Positions 1-11,730 of a stretch of DNA of 64,000 nt are shown here, piece after piece; within the stretch, counting starts at the first letter, position 1; each line of letters begins with the position of its first letter. The stretch lies in the NCBI GenBank assembly GCA_964035545.1, contig OZ037766.1:6177722-6241721 (forward strand), in the 5' to 3' direction. The notes under the pieces were generated by a model that made no database searches, was not told where the DNA came from, and saw nothing but the letters and a program-made list of their open reading frames with translations. The position numbers and the translations under genes were made by a program. The DNA is from Bugula neritina. Taxonomy: Eukaryota; Bryozoa; Gymnolaemata; Cheilostomatida; Bugulidae.

Positions 1-3000
1 GGCTTTCTCAGCAATTCCTCTGATAATATTCATTGCTGCTTGCTTTGTAAGTAGTTCTATGTTGTCATCAATGGAGTTTTTAGTAGCGAGTAGGTTCTGG
101 ATTCTGGTTAAATTTACTTGTAGTTATGTTTAGCACAGCTCGTATTAACTTTTCATATTTCAAGTCAATGGTGGACCAGATCAAGTTATAAGTCTGTTAA
201 AAGAACTTCAAGCCAAGTCTTGGTCATGTCAAATTTAATTTAAGTATGTCAAGTCAACTACAAGTCATCAAAAAGTTTATTGTCTGTATTGTAAAATGAT
301 GTGTAACTCAGCTGGTGAGTGAGTATCTATAAATTATTAGCTTCACTTGTGTAATCTTCTCATAAACATATCATTTTTATACTTTTTTATAGTTTAATAT
401 ATATATTGAGCTTTATCTGATTCATGCTTTGTATAAACTAACATGGTTTTAAATCGTTTCAACATTAAAAGTTGTAGAACATGATGATTTTGTAGCATTT
501 TCTTTGCTATATAGTCTTGTATTAACTCCTATCAGTGTTATGATGTGTTGAAAGACAATATAGGCTATTTTATTACATCTGATTTGATTATTCAACCTGT
601 GTTATGTAGTGGTTACCAGAAAGTATGAGGTTTAACCTTTCCAGAGGTCATGTCAATGCTGCCATGAAAACCCTTCAGGAATGTGCTGACACTAACAAGA
701 AACCGATGCCCCTTGGTAGACTCATTGCTCCTCCGAAGGTAGGCTGCCTTTCTGAAAAAAAACTCCATTCAGCTTTGTGTTCATTTGTGCCATAAATAAA
801 TGTATTGTGAGTGTAAACCATTTCTAAATATTTTCAAATTGATATTGTAAAAAAGCTCTTAATAATGTGCCTAATCTATATAACATAGATATATGTTTAT
901 TATAAAGTCAAATTTTCTAATTTAAAGTAGTTGGCAACTCATTGAGGTATTTGGATTTTGTATTTACTAATCATTTAATTTTCCATGATGCCACAAAATA
1001 ATGCTTGCTGCCCCAGGCGAATTGCTATGTTGAAATTGAATTTATAGCAATAATTCCATTGATGTTCAGCATGTTAAAGTAGTGTGTGTCAATTTGTGTT
1101 TACACATCTAGAAATGATAAACCAGGTGGCTACTTTTTAATTTATTTCAGATCACAATTGCATACCATATGATGTGGTTAAATTTTCACATGCTAGAATT
1201 TTTTTCAAAATTCAATGTATATTGTTTTGATTGTTAGTTTGTTGACCCAACAAGTATTTTAATTTTTTTAATTCAAAACAAAGCAAGTCTAGTAAATCTG
1301 AATGTGCTTAATCTTCTAAATTATGTTGGCTTGTAGCAACAAAGAAGAGGGCAGATATCAGACTTATTCACCAAGGAGATGAGACGCACCACTTTTCTCC
1401 TCTGGATTATTTGGTTTTCCAACACTTTTTGCTATTATGGAATTGTCCTCCTAACAACTGAACTTCTTGATATTCAGAATAATGACGTGTGCAATGGTAA
1501 GTACCATGTGCTATTATCAACACGACCCACCTTTTTCCCAAGTTCGTATAGTTTACATTGCAAGCATATCAAGATGTTACACCTAAAGTGGTTGACAGTT
1601 TGTGACAGTGACAGTTTGTGCTGGTTTCTAGTCTCAACTTTTGGGGTCCTTAACAGTGAGGCCTCAAACTACACTGGCAACGCGGCTTGACATAGAAATA
1701 CTAGTTAGCCCGACATGCCTAAAGGATGAGATTTAATTCATCAGGCTTACACAGCCATGTTAGGTCCTTGACCTTTGTGTCACCGCTGCTCTATAATAAC
1801 TTGAGATCAACTTCCGGCTTTTTGTAACTGATTGAAGTCGGGAAATGTCGTCTATAAATTGTATTCAATGCAGTTGGTTTATCTTGTAGCTATTGCTGAA
1901 GGACATTTACCAGATGTGGAGTGTGCTTTAGACTGTCAAAGTTTAACTTCAAAGAATTATCTTGAACTTTTATGGACCACTGCTGCCGAGGTTCCAGGTA
2001 GTTTATGCTGACTTTATATAATATATTCATGAATTTGTATAATATAGACATGAGTTTGTATAATATAAACATGAGTTTGTATAATATAGACATGAGTTTG
2101 TATAAAATAGACATGAGTTCATATAATATAGACATGAGTTTATATCATATATACATGAGTGTATATAATATAGACATGAGTTCATATAATATAGACATGA
2201 GTTCATATAATTAGACATGAGTTTTTATAATATAGACATGAGTTTTTATAATATATACATGGGTTTGTATAATATAGACATGAGTTTTTATAATATAGAC
2301 ATGAGTTTGTATAAAATAGACATGAGTTTATATATATCAGGCACTAATAAAAATAGTGCTGTATGATACTCCATAGCTCAAATATGGTGCATAACTCCAG
2401 GTGCACCCATGTTAGTTCTTTAAAAGAAAGTATTATTTTTTAATATATCTAAAATTAACCTTTAACTATTTGTTTTTATATATTTCATATAATACAGAAT
2501 TATTGTTTCATTTATGCTTGCCATGCTGACCTGCCTTATGATTAAAGTTGAATCAGAGTGTTATAAAGTATAATGTTATAATGTTATAGTCATGTCATTA
2601 ATTTATTCAAGTGATTATAGTTAGTTGTGTTATGATTATTCAGGACTGGTGATAGTGTTTTTCTCTATTGATATAATCGGAAGGAAATGGTCATCGGCAT
2701 CCATGTTTATACTCTTTACGATATTTATTGGTCTGGTAGCTGTTTGCAAGGGAAGGTATGTTATCACAACACGTGATTACTCAAAGCACTCTTGGCATGT
2801 TTCTGGCAAGCTTTTTCTTATTTTTATTCAAAAATGTTTGATGTGAGCCTGTAAGATGCTTAGTTTAGAACTAAAGCTAAAAAAGTCTCTACTTTATATT
2901 TTTAGAATCTTCATGATTATCATGCTGTTTGCTGCCAGATGTTTTATATCCGGATCTTTCCAAGTAGTATTTGTATACACACCAGAGGTATGTCACTATA

Positions 3001-4417
3001 TGCTTGTTGATGACTCTCTTGTACGCATAGCTAGGTTATACGCACGAGGCTGTTTCGGTAGACGTGCCTCTTTAGCATGCAGTTTAGTTGACAAATCAAA
3101 TTTTGTTTTAGTCATTTGGAAGTGAAAAAAAGCATTTGATACAAATTGTGTTGTGCTACCTTGAAGATCTAGCATAGTTTTAGGTGACAGTTAATGTCAG
3201 GTGAATAAAAATTAGCATCATCCATTCAGTTATACAATGTGTGAATTAATATAAACTTGTAATATTCTGATGTCATGCAGTTTAATAAATACTTCAATCA
3301 TTATTTTGGGTTTTGTTGAATGATTCATATGTATTCAATGCTTTCTACTGCGATTCATATATATAGTCACTCACAAACGTTTTTATACATCAGAAAGGAA
3401 TTTATTTATAGATTTATCCGACAAGCTGCAGAGCTATAGGCTTAGGGGCTTGTAGTAGTATGGCCAGGTTTGGTGCTATCATCACACCTTTCATTGCACA
3501 GGTAAGTAAATTCTACTTCTCAAGTTAGTGGAGAAAAGTATTTAGTTGTTTTTCTTATGATATTGAAACACAATCCGCCTTTGCTATCTGTTCTAATGCC
3601 AGCTTTAGATCATTTGTTTGTTGGAAACAGTTCAAAGCTGCCTTTCTTCCTTGGTAGTATTTTTTTCCTAATATTACATGTATCTACTTTATTGATGAAT
3701 TCATATAGTTGGGTCTTCATACTAAATACAGTTCAAATGCAACTCAGTGAGCAAATATTAAGCAAACATGCTTTCACAAACTTGCCTCTGTTAGACACAC
3801 ACTAGAAGACAACTGAAGTAGGCTGATGATTTTTTTTGCTGGTGATGTTTATTGAAATATTTATTGCAAATGTACATAAAAGTAGCAGGAGCCTTTTTTA
3901 ATGTATTCAATATATTTGCTTCAACAATTGTATAAAACTAGTGCAATAAAAAGCTGATGTTTAGTTAAAGTTTCCATCTCTGGAAGTGAAAGCTTTTAAG
4001 CCAGCTCAAGACTGTACCTCTTACCATGCTGGGTACATGGTTTGAAGACTCATGTTGTGTCACAGGAGCTATTATGATTGCACGCTCTTTCTGGCAGCAC
4101 CAATGGCTCTGTTGCAAACCCGTGACCTCTTTAAAACTATACCAGCTCCTACAATACAGTTATAAATCGTGTATTGTATTTGTATATGAAATATTGTTGC
4201 CCCCATAGTCCTTGCTTATTATTTGCTGCTCGTTTGATAGTTTTTGTCATGCCAGAACCATATCTGTTTGTCGTTACAGGTTTTACTGAAGAAATCTATA
4301 TATGCCACACTAGCCATATACGCTGTTGTAGCAGCTGCTGCTAGCATAGCTAGTTTATTGCTGCCCGTAGAAACTAAGGGAAAGCAACTCCAAGAATCTC
4401 CTACTGCTGTCAGTTAA
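1..4417 (+). CDS. SVOP-like MFS transporter, 3' part
   Basis: This is the C-terminal part (about 287 residues) of a synaptic vesicle 2-related (SVOP/SV2) transporter of the major facilitator superfamily; the 5' exons are off the window. Exons: 1-46, 610-738, 1337-1496, 1890-1997, 2644-2755, 2906-2987, 3412-3501 and 4280-4417 (TAA at 4415-4417), all with GT-AG borders and matching phases. Family marks are WLPES after a membrane helix, PMPLGRLI before the central loop, LLWTT, the loop motif DIIGRKW (MFS R-x-G-R-K type), VYTPE and ITPFIAQ. Several hydrophobic segments agree with helices 6-12. SVOP proteins sit in synaptic vesicle or other intracellular membranes and their substrates are poorly known. 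The end [10 protein letters not shown] matches the family C-terminus, so the stop is trusted. It could be SVOP or a close paralogue. A 21-bp minisatellite lies in the intron after exon 1890-1997. Confidence 0.9.
2011..2337. repeat. 21-bp minisatellite in SVOP-like intron
   Basis: About 15 tandem copies of a 21-bp unit, consensus acatgagtttgtataatatag, begin within about 20 bases of the splice donor at 1998. Copies vary at one to three positions (gttt/gttc/gtat). The short open frames on both strands here come from the period being a multiple of three and are not genes. Confidence 0.93.
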
Positions 4418-5181
4418 AAGCATGTTTTTGGTAACTTTTTACACTAAGCTAATTTTTAGGAAATCTCAATGTATAAGAAAATACTATTATTGTTTCTTAT
4501 TGATTTATTTGATACTTATTTAGTTATAATTATACATTTATATATGATATTGTATTTGTTTTCTGATACCATTATAATAACCATATTCGGATACTCGCTT
4601 TAGGAAATACTTACATTTACTTCTAGTATTTATCCCATGCACTTATTTTATTTATTTAGACATGTTCTAAATGATTAAAAATCTCATTTGAGCTTTATAA
4701 CATATTCCTCATGCTCACATTTATCAGCAATATTCATATTTTTCTATACAAACAAAATTTTATGTTCTCAATTTATTGTGATCTTTCTAGTATCTATATT
4801 AACACATGAAAATACAGTATCTTTGCTTGTTTATTAAGCATCATAAAAAGAGAAAGTTTTCTCTGCTAATAAATGTATCTTAAATAACTTCATGACTACA
4901 GCCTACTGCATATATTCATGTTAATATATTTGTAACGTCCGGTACTGATAAAAGAAGCAGAACCATTGCAAGTTCGGATTTCAGGTGAAACTTAAAAAAT
5001 CATGCTAAGCAACTGCTTCCATTTTGATAATTTGAAAATGGACAAGTGAAACATCTTATAAGGTGGAACTTATATCTAACAGAACACTCGCAAAACTACC
5101 AAATTGTTTTTAAAATACGACATAATTTCAAAACAATTTCGCCGGAAGATATGTATATCGTATGGACAGATCAACGCCGCG
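4418..5181. other. Convergent intergenic spacer, 3' UTRs
   Basis: AT-rich stretch between the stop of the SVOP-like gene and the stop of OSGEP, which point at each other. It should hold both 3' UTRs. An AATAAA on the + strand at 4868-4873 is a candidate poly(A) signal for SVOP. TTTATT at 4830-4835 would read AATAAA for OSGEP transcripts, so the two transcripts may overlap tail to tail. No other coding sequence is seen. Confidence 0.6.
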
Positions 5182-7656
5182 TCATTCTCTCCATGATACA
5201 AATACTTCATCTGTTCTAAACCTAAAAAGGAACATACATATATACAATATACACACATTACTTATTGTTATAGGAAAGTTATATGTATTTCCCATGAATC
5301 AAATAGCATGGTGTAACCCACCTTTGAGTGATTGTAGTTTCTTCCCAAGGAGTGGTTGCTCCAGTGCCAAACTCAAGTACTCCTGCCTGAGCTATCATAG
5401 CTCCATTATCAATACAGTACCTAAACAAAAGCCAGTATATATTATATCTTACACAAATGAGCTCTGAATACGACACAACAACATTCCATTTATGCCATAA
5501 GACGGGTAGATGTTGTAATAAAACTGTGCCTCACGTTTCAAACCAACTTTTACTCTAAAAGCACGGCAAATACTCTAATTTACCGAACAATATCAAAAGA
5601 AAGAAAACCTTAGAACAATTATTTCTTCGTGCATTTTTAAAATTTTCAGAAATGCTACAGTTGAGACATTAAAGAGACACAAATACACACTCTTGGTAGC
5701 TGAACCTGGTTATTGCTTCAGCTGATTTCTAATTGATTCTAGAAGAAAAGAAAATTGAGTCACCTGTCATCAGTAGCGCACAAGCTTGCTTTCCTTTCTG
5801 ATGTCATGATTGACATCATTTCCTGTAAACGTAGATTACAGCCAACACCTCCTACTATAAGCACTTCTGATGACCCGCAGTGTGCCATAGCTCGTTCAGT
5901 TATCTCGATTAGCATAGCAAACACCGTCTCCTGGAGAGAGAAACAGAGGTCCTCCACTGTGTAGTCACCAGACTTGATGAGAGAAGCAGCTTTCTCCTGC
6001 AGCAAACCCAACTTATATGTAGCAACTAAGTAAAGCAGAGTTGATACTGTTTTCCAGTTATCGTTTGAAAGTGGTTAGCAGAACATATTATATTAGTAAA
6101 ACCCATACAATCAATTGCTACACTATATAAAAATAACTCACAGTAGCTTCAAGAAATGAACAAATAATTTATTCATTAGCTGTCAATTTAAAGTGTTGAA
6201 CAATATTTTTATCTAAATCATAAAATAGCAGACAACTCCTCAAAAATGGATGCTATATTATACTTGCTATAAATAAAAAGCTAAACCAATAAAATATCAG
6301 CCAGCAGAATTTTCATCAACCATATTTACCTCTATAAAAGAAAGAAGACCTGAAAAGGATACATCCATTCCTTTGACGGTGTAGGGCAACTCCAGAAACT
6401 TTTTCCCTCTGTTGACAAACAAAAGCTCTAACATATTATTTACATAAATTTTGCTGATTTGAATAAATGTTATCTGGTTTCATAAAATACCAAAAGATAC
6501 TTTCATATTACTTGCTTTCTGGCCATCTTTTCAATATTGTATCCTGGGCTTGGATCATTTGATAGCTTTACAACTCTAGCAAATCTGTCAAGACAGTTCC
6601 CCACAGCTATGTCAATAGTCTCTCCAAAGATTCTGTATCGTCTTTGAGAATATGCAATGACCTGCAACAAAGCAAGTATGCTCAACATAACTGTAAGTGT
6701 AAACTAAAATCAGATAAACATGCATCTAGGTCTTAAGGTAAAAGTCTTAATAACAAAAATATATATTACTAAAAACTTATACAAATTCCTATTCTACAAG
6801 CTGAAACAAGTCAATATACTGTCTATAACTCTCACCTGTGTGTTGCCACCACTGACATACAAGACTGTAGGGTTTTCAGCACCGGTTACAAGTCTACCCA
6901 TTTCTATATCTATTATTGGAAGTGTTAAGAAGGCATACATATGCTCACAAATGTCACAGATTTCATTTATAAGAACAATTGTGATGGAAAAATATTTAAG
7001 GATATTAGTGTTTGGATCCAGCACCCCGTGCATATGGAGAAAGCATAATGATAAACAATGTGACTAGACACTTTTTATAACTTGGATAATAAAAAAACTA
7101 ACAAACGAACAGCCACATGGCATTTACTACAAAGGATACGGCCAATGCAGTGGTTAACACCAATGATTGGTTTGTTCCAAATCTGAGCCACGGTTCTGGC
7201 TACGATTGCTGTACACTGGAGAGGGGCGCCCATGCCAGGACCCTTGGTATAGCAGACGACATCAATGTCATTAGGCTGCACACCAGATTGCTCTAGTGCC
7301 TCCTTCAGTACAGTAAGAATGACTCTTCTATGATGTTTGGCTGTATCTCTCGGGAGAAAGCCTAACCACATGATATTAGCATAATGGTAAATTTACAGTT
7401 ATGTACAGCATATAAAAGGGACAATTTAATAAGAAAATTTACTTTTAGAAGTGATAAGATATCTGAACAGTTTAACACATGTCAATCAGTTGATTAAACT
7501 ACAGAATCAACACATTATCTACAAGAAATTTATCAACCTACCTTCTCCTGGCGGAGTAATATATGTACGACGGGGGTTTGACAACACAACTCCATCTTTG
7601 ATAATTCCAATACCAATCTTATTAGCACTACCCTCAAATCCAATAGCAATTACCAT
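5182..7656 (-). CDS. OSGEP: tRNA N6-threonylcarbamoyladenosine transferase (OSGEP/KAE1)
   Basis: OSGEP/KAE1 is the catalytic subunit of the KEOPS complex; it transfers threonylcarbamoyl to A37 of ANN-decoding tRNAs. Exons in transcript order: 7656-7542, 7361-7140, 6909-6836, 6661-6516, 6408-6330, 5996-5764, 5420-5322, 5221-5182. The total is 1,008 nt, giving 335 residues, the same length I recall for human OSGEP. The start [13 protein letters not shown] matches the family N-terminus. The metal-binding motif HCIGH is made by splicing, its second His codon being split between exons 2 and 3. Other ASKHA-fold marks are [26 protein letters not shown], the late GGVGCN motif and [12 protein letters not shown]. 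The tail [11 protein letters not shown] agrees with the family's RTDEVEVTWRD. All junctions are GT-AG except the GC-AG intron at 6409-6515. The gene looks intact. Confidence 0.96.
6409..6515 (-). other. GC-AG intron in OSGEP
   Basis: The donor reads AGAAA|GCAAGTA (GC at 6515-6514). Only this donor keeps the frame and gives M-A-R-K-G-K-K, which aligns with the family's M-A-K-R-G-K-K. The nearby GT (CAA|GTAATA) would leave the wrong phase. Bases after GC match the strong consensus typical of GC-AG introns. Confidence 0.85.
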
Positions 7657-8584
7657 GTTTACTTTAAGAGCTCTGTAAGTGCAAATTTCAAAAGTGCAAC
7701 GAATGCAATCAATCTAATTAGTAATTGATTGTTTTCTTAGTTGATTACTTACTAGTAAGGCCCAAATGATTTATAGAGGAAAATATTTTTGTTCATATAT
7801 ATGCAGTTTTATGGGGTCTTTGTTATGTATTTTTCTACCATAAATTAGCTCAATCTTATAGAAGAGTTTCACAAGAACATGCAATTTTTAGCAAAACTGC
7901 AGAGGAATGACAAACAGTCTACTTATCAAATACGCATTTTAAATATTTGCATGAGCTCAATATAAATTAGTAAGTAGTCTCATACAATTCAACTAAGCAA
8001 AATAATTTATTGTAGTTTAACCTATAATGTTAAGTTTCTATTTATAACTAGTACACAAAATATGTCAATACTGTAGCCCTTGACTATTTTTAATAACACT
8101 GAATCTATGGGTACATTTTTTAATGTAAAGTTATTAGAACTTTATAAAAAAAATTTGCAACTCGACTATAAAGTCTGAAATTAGTCCTTATTTTATAAAT
8201 TTGATAGGCACAAATTCTAAAATTTTACACAGATCAAGCAAGTTATTATATAAATTATTTGATTTCAGGAGGTTAATCTATTTGAGAAACTTCAACCATT
8301 TGAGTTAGCAAAAAGTCAGCCAACTAACTTAGAGTCTTAGACCTATCTCTACATCTTATCCCTGTTTGTATGTTCTATAATTCTAAGCATTCAGGTTTAT
8401 GGCAATAGATATTTGATATTCTAAATTTAAAGAAAGGGGCCTTAAAAATTTAGTATGATGCGGCGTAGTCAATAGTCCTGAAAATCTTCTTACAAAATGT
8501 AAAATTTAATTTTAGTGCCAATTGTGCCAAGTTACTTATGAGAAACAACTGAACACATCACTTAGTCTTGGGTTACTATTACAT

Positions 8585-8960
8585 TTACTGTATTAGTATT
8601 AGTATAGTTATCACTACCACTATAAAATTAAACACAAGTTGTCATCATTACTATTGTTACTATAATTTTCACTAATTATTATTATCACCATACTCATAGT
8701 CATAGTGATAACCATTCAGTACACTTAGTCTTACAGTGATACTCGCATTCATATTGATAGTAACAACCATACTGTGATACTCGCATTCATATTGATAGTA
8801 ACAACCATAGTCATAGTGATACTGATTATTGATAGTTATAATGATGAATGTTATTATTATAATTATTATTATATGCAGAATGAGAATCAGAATAGGATTG
8901 AGCTACTATTACTATTAGCAGCTAAGTACATAGATTATTATTAATGATGATTATCATTAT
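8585..8960. repeat. Degenerate triplet simple repeat
   Basis: Long imperfect run of att/act/agt triplets (attattattat, tattactattag and similar) with a 38-bp tandem duplication inside it at 8736-8811. This is low-complexity DNA of the kind found throughout the window. Confidence 0.75.
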
Positions 8961-9372
8961 TATAAAACAGAGGCAAAGTTTAAATTCTATGGATCATGCC
9001 ACTAGTACTACTATTAGTAACAGATCATGTGGCGCAAAAATCTTGGTTTTGGGAATCCCAGGCAATTAATATTATTTTAGTAAATGTAATTGGTCGGATT
9101 TTGGTTACGTTTGAAATGGCCGTCTACCGAAGACTTCAGTACATCATTTTTTAACATATTGATATACTTGTCGTCCTAAGTTATGTTTCTTTTTGTTTTA
9201 TAGGACCTATTTATTTTTTATCTCAAGTCCAAAGGGTTAAACACATGTTTATCACTTTGGCGAAAACTATGTCGCAAAGCAAAATCTTTAATTAGAAGAA
9301 TCGTAGGATATTCACGTTTCAACTCTTTTAGTGGTTACATTTTTGTCTTATGTACTTGCGAAGCCTTTGATT

Positions 9373-9590
9373 GATTTGTTCTATAAGCAGCTCCAGGTTG
9401 GGGGTGACTTAGTGCAGTAATTTCCTGTTCTCGAGTTTAGAGTTGGGGTTGTGAGGTTTCAATCAATGAACTCAAAATAATTATTATTATCTTTTCCAGT
9501 TCAATGGCTTCAATAAAAACCCCAATTCTAAACTGGAAAATTGAAAACTGCTGCATTCAATCACCCTCAGCTCGACGCCAACTGTTCTGT
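9373..9590. repeat. Foldback (MITE-like) element, copy 1
   Basis: The two halves are diverged inverted copies. The left arm includes agctccaggttgggggtga and gagtttagagttgggg. The right arm, read on the minus strand, includes gctgagggtgattgaatgca and cagtttagaattgggg. The centre is an AT-rich spacer. The same arm sequences recur at 39707-39856 and 39892-40056, so this is a dispersed family. No coding capacity is seen. Confidence 0.72.
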
Positions 9591-9814
9591 TTCATTATTT
9601 GGTTGGCATTGCTCATGCGCAATTGCAACTTGTACTTTGCAGTTTCAGTTTGTACTTCAAATTCAATCAATTAATAATTACTATGAACTATGAAATTAGT
9701 CACTATGAAATTAATTTTAAATGTTACTATTTAGTATTTTCAAAGTATAGCATAGCATATTATAAGTAAGACTATAAGTATACACTAAAAGTTTTACCGT
9801 CAAAATAAAAGTTA

Positions 9815-9960
9815 ATAGTATTAATAATAAATAATAGTACTAATACTAATAGTAATAGTAATACTGTAATACTAATAGTAATACTAATACTAATATTAAT
9901 ACTAATACTAAATATTAGTAACTAATACTATTACTAATAGTAATACTAATACTATTACTA
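9815..9960. repeat. TAATAC/TAGTAA microsatellite
   Basis: Imperfect array of taata, tagtaa and tactaa units that runs directly into the palindrome beginning at 9961 and lies about 100 bp from the LTR insertion point. Confidence 0.8.
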
Positions 9961-10031
9961 ATAGTGTTACTCATACTCATACTGTTGTATAACATTAAGT
10001 TAATGTTATACAACAGTATGAGTAACACTAT
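9961..10031. repeat. Near-perfect palindrome beside LTR insertion
   Basis: The arms atagtgttactcatact... and ...agtatgagtaacactat are inverted copies around the centre gttgtataacattaagttaatgttatacaac. The only difference is a 6-bp duplication of catact in the left arm. The arms are about 33-38 nt with almost no loop, so a stable hairpin or cruciform is possible. It ends 25 bp from the LTR edge. Confidence 0.9.
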
Positions 10032-10056
10032 TAAATTTATTTTTAATACTATTTAT

Positions 10057-10362
10057 TGTTAAGATTTTCAGATTTAGGGTTGATGTGCCACCAAGAGAGT
10101 CTATTTATCACTAGAGAAACTTCACCGAGTTAAGTTGAGTAGATATCGTTATATTTTAATACAAGAATACATAATAAAATCTAATGTACAACAGTAATGA
10201 TACGCACGTCTATTTAATTTACAGCACTATCCTCAACTGAGCTAGTAGCGCGAAGCTGTTACTATTACTCATAAAACAGCCTAGCTAATTGGCTAATACA
10301 TTGTTCCGGGTCAATACGCAACCTTGCGTATTGTGTTGCTGGTAGCTCCACGAGCCACCACA
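10057..10362 (-). repeat. 3' LTR of Ty3/gypsy element
   Basis: 306 bp, TG...CA ends, same as 17205-17510. On the element strand it begins TGTGGTGGCTCG and ends TTAACA. It contains a 22-bp palindrome at 10312-10333 (arms caatacgcaa/ttgcgtattg). Confidence 0.96.
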
Positions 10363-10365
10363 CTG

Positions 10366-10376
10366 CCCCCCCCCCC
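10366..10376 (-). other. Polypurine tract before 3' LTR
   Basis: Eleven consecutive G on the element strand (C on +), three bases from the 3' LTR start, in the place where plus-strand priming occurs. A pure G tract is unusual, since most Ty3 elements use A/G mixtures. Confidence 0.7.
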
Positions 10377-10639
10377 AGCAGAAAGCCCACTTTCTGATAA
10401 AAATAAAATTCACATAAAAAAAACGTATACTTCGTTGTGGGGGAATAAGAGAACAGTATAAAAGTATATACAAAAAAAACAACAACTGATAAATTATACA
10501 GGTATATATATATAACGTGCACAATATGTAATAAGTAAGAGAAGGTCCTATCTACATGTAGAGTACGTGCCACCATAGCGGTAGGGAATGCCACAGAGAG
10601 GTAGGGGAAGAGTAGTATAGAGTTGGAGATAGATTCCAG

Positions 10640-11713
10640 TTAGCTGCGGGCCGCACGCTTCATGCGTTTAATAGACTCCTGTAAATATTTGAGTTCACTG
10701 GATGCAGCCTGCACCCGTGGGGCCAGTCTGTACACTTCTTGCTCCAAGTCGTGTGCCCTAGCTTCTACTTCACGTAGGTTGCGGGCCCAGGGGGACGAGC
10801 GAGAGGAAGTCGGCTGTCTGTGTCTTTTCCGCTCTGAGGATGGGAGGGGAGGAGGGAGTGTATACGCATTTGTGTCTACCCTCTGTAGTACGACACGAGG
10901 AAAGGTATGCGGCATGCGTAGAGGACTGTGAGGTGGAGAGTTAGTAGGCTGTGTAGGTTTATCTGCGGCTCCAGAGATGATGGGTCGCGGGGAAGGGAAG
11001 TCTTGCTCCAGGCGAGATAGCCGAGCTGAGTCAGTGATGAGTGGTTTGATGGCGTTGAGAAAGGCAGGATAGGATGATTCGTCTACTTCATAGACATGCC
11101 CTTGATAACACTGCATAGTACGTTGGTGCCGCAATAGGTAATCACGATTGTAGCTATATTCTCCGCAAGGGCAGAAAGTGGTGATGTAGTGTTGCGGCAA
11201 GTGTACTTTTAGTCTGCGGTGGGTTGTGAATCGCTGCTGGCAGAGGTTGCATTCACGATTACTCTCACCTCCTTGATGGGTCCTAATCTCTCTCTCTGTG
11301 GCAGGGGTAATCCAGTTGGAGGTTGCTTCCAACTGGGGTGGCAGTTGTCTTGTTGTAGAAGTTGTTGGGGCCGGCTCTGGGTCCCACGCCATCTTTAGAG
11401 AAGGCATGCCCGGAGAGACGGGCGCGAGTGTGTCTACAAAAGTAGAATTATTGTTAGATCGCGGTGGATCTTTACAACATAATTCTAGTGACTGTCGACC
11501 GTTGCTAGCCTGAGAGTCACAGCTTTTGGAATGCACTCGAGGAACTGATGAATCATGTGTGGACTGACCAAGAACAGTGTCTAGCTCCAGGTCTAACAGA
11601 CCGTCGGCCATTACAGTGTCTTCATCGTCATTCACATGAAACGTGGTTCCCAGTAATTCTGATTCAATCTGCTGAATTAGTTCAGAATTTACTGGCATCG
11701 AGCCCGTTTCCAT
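10640..11713 (-). CDS. Extra 3' ORF with C2H2-type zinc fingers
   Basis: 357-codon frame beginning METGSMPVNSE, 17 nt after the pol stop and in a third frame. It is not an envelope: no signal peptide or membrane helix is seen. The N-terminal 90 residues are acidic and Ser-rich. Near residues 150-175 is a canonical C2H2 finger (CNLC, 12 residues, H, 3 residues, H), followed at once by a CPC...H...C finger-like segment. The C-terminal 50 residues form a heptad-like Leu/Val pattern ending in a basic tail (IKRMKRAARS), suggesting a coiled coil. The role is unknown; nucleic-acid or chromatin binding is inference. A CAG|GTAAG donor at 11744-11743 could make a spliced subgenomic message, but no acceptor is proven. 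Confidence 0.7.
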   Translation of the reverse strand: METGSMPVNSELIQQIESELLGTTFHVNDDEDTVMADGLLDLELDTVLGQSTHDSSVPRVHSKSCDSQASNGRQSLELCCKDPPRSNNNSTFVDTLAPVSPGMPSLKMAWDPEPAPTTSTTRQLPPQLEATSNWITPATEREIRTHQGGESNRECNLCQQRFTTHRRLKVHLPQHYITTFCPCGEYSYNRDYLLRHQRTMQCYQGHVYEVDESSYPAFLNAIKPLITDSARLSRLEQDFPSPRPIISGAADKPTQPTNSPPHSPLRMPHTFPRVVLQRVDTNAYTLPPPLPSSERKRHRQPTSSRSSPWARNLREVEARAHDLEQEVYRLAPRVQAASSELKYLQESIKRMKRAARS

Positions 11714-11730
11714 GAATAGGAATACAAGAC

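Larger units (their letters stand above)
7657..10056. other. Intergenic spacer upstream of OSGEP
   Basis: About 2.4 kb of AT-rich DNA between the OSGEP start and the LTR element. It holds ACT/ATT triplet-type simple repeats, a 38-bp unit duplicated in tandem at 8736-8811, one foldback element and a palindrome, listed separately. The OSGEP promoter should lie just above 7656, but no core promoter motif can be assigned. No coding sequence is recognised. Confidence 0.6.

Noticed and set aside
5162-5467. 101-codon plus ORF over the OSGEP 3' exons
   Set aside because: Antisense to two verified OSGEP exons and without similarity.
10640-11713. Envelope-like ORF making this an errantivirus
   Set aside because: No signal peptide, cleavage site or membrane anchor; zinc-finger and coiled-coil features instead.
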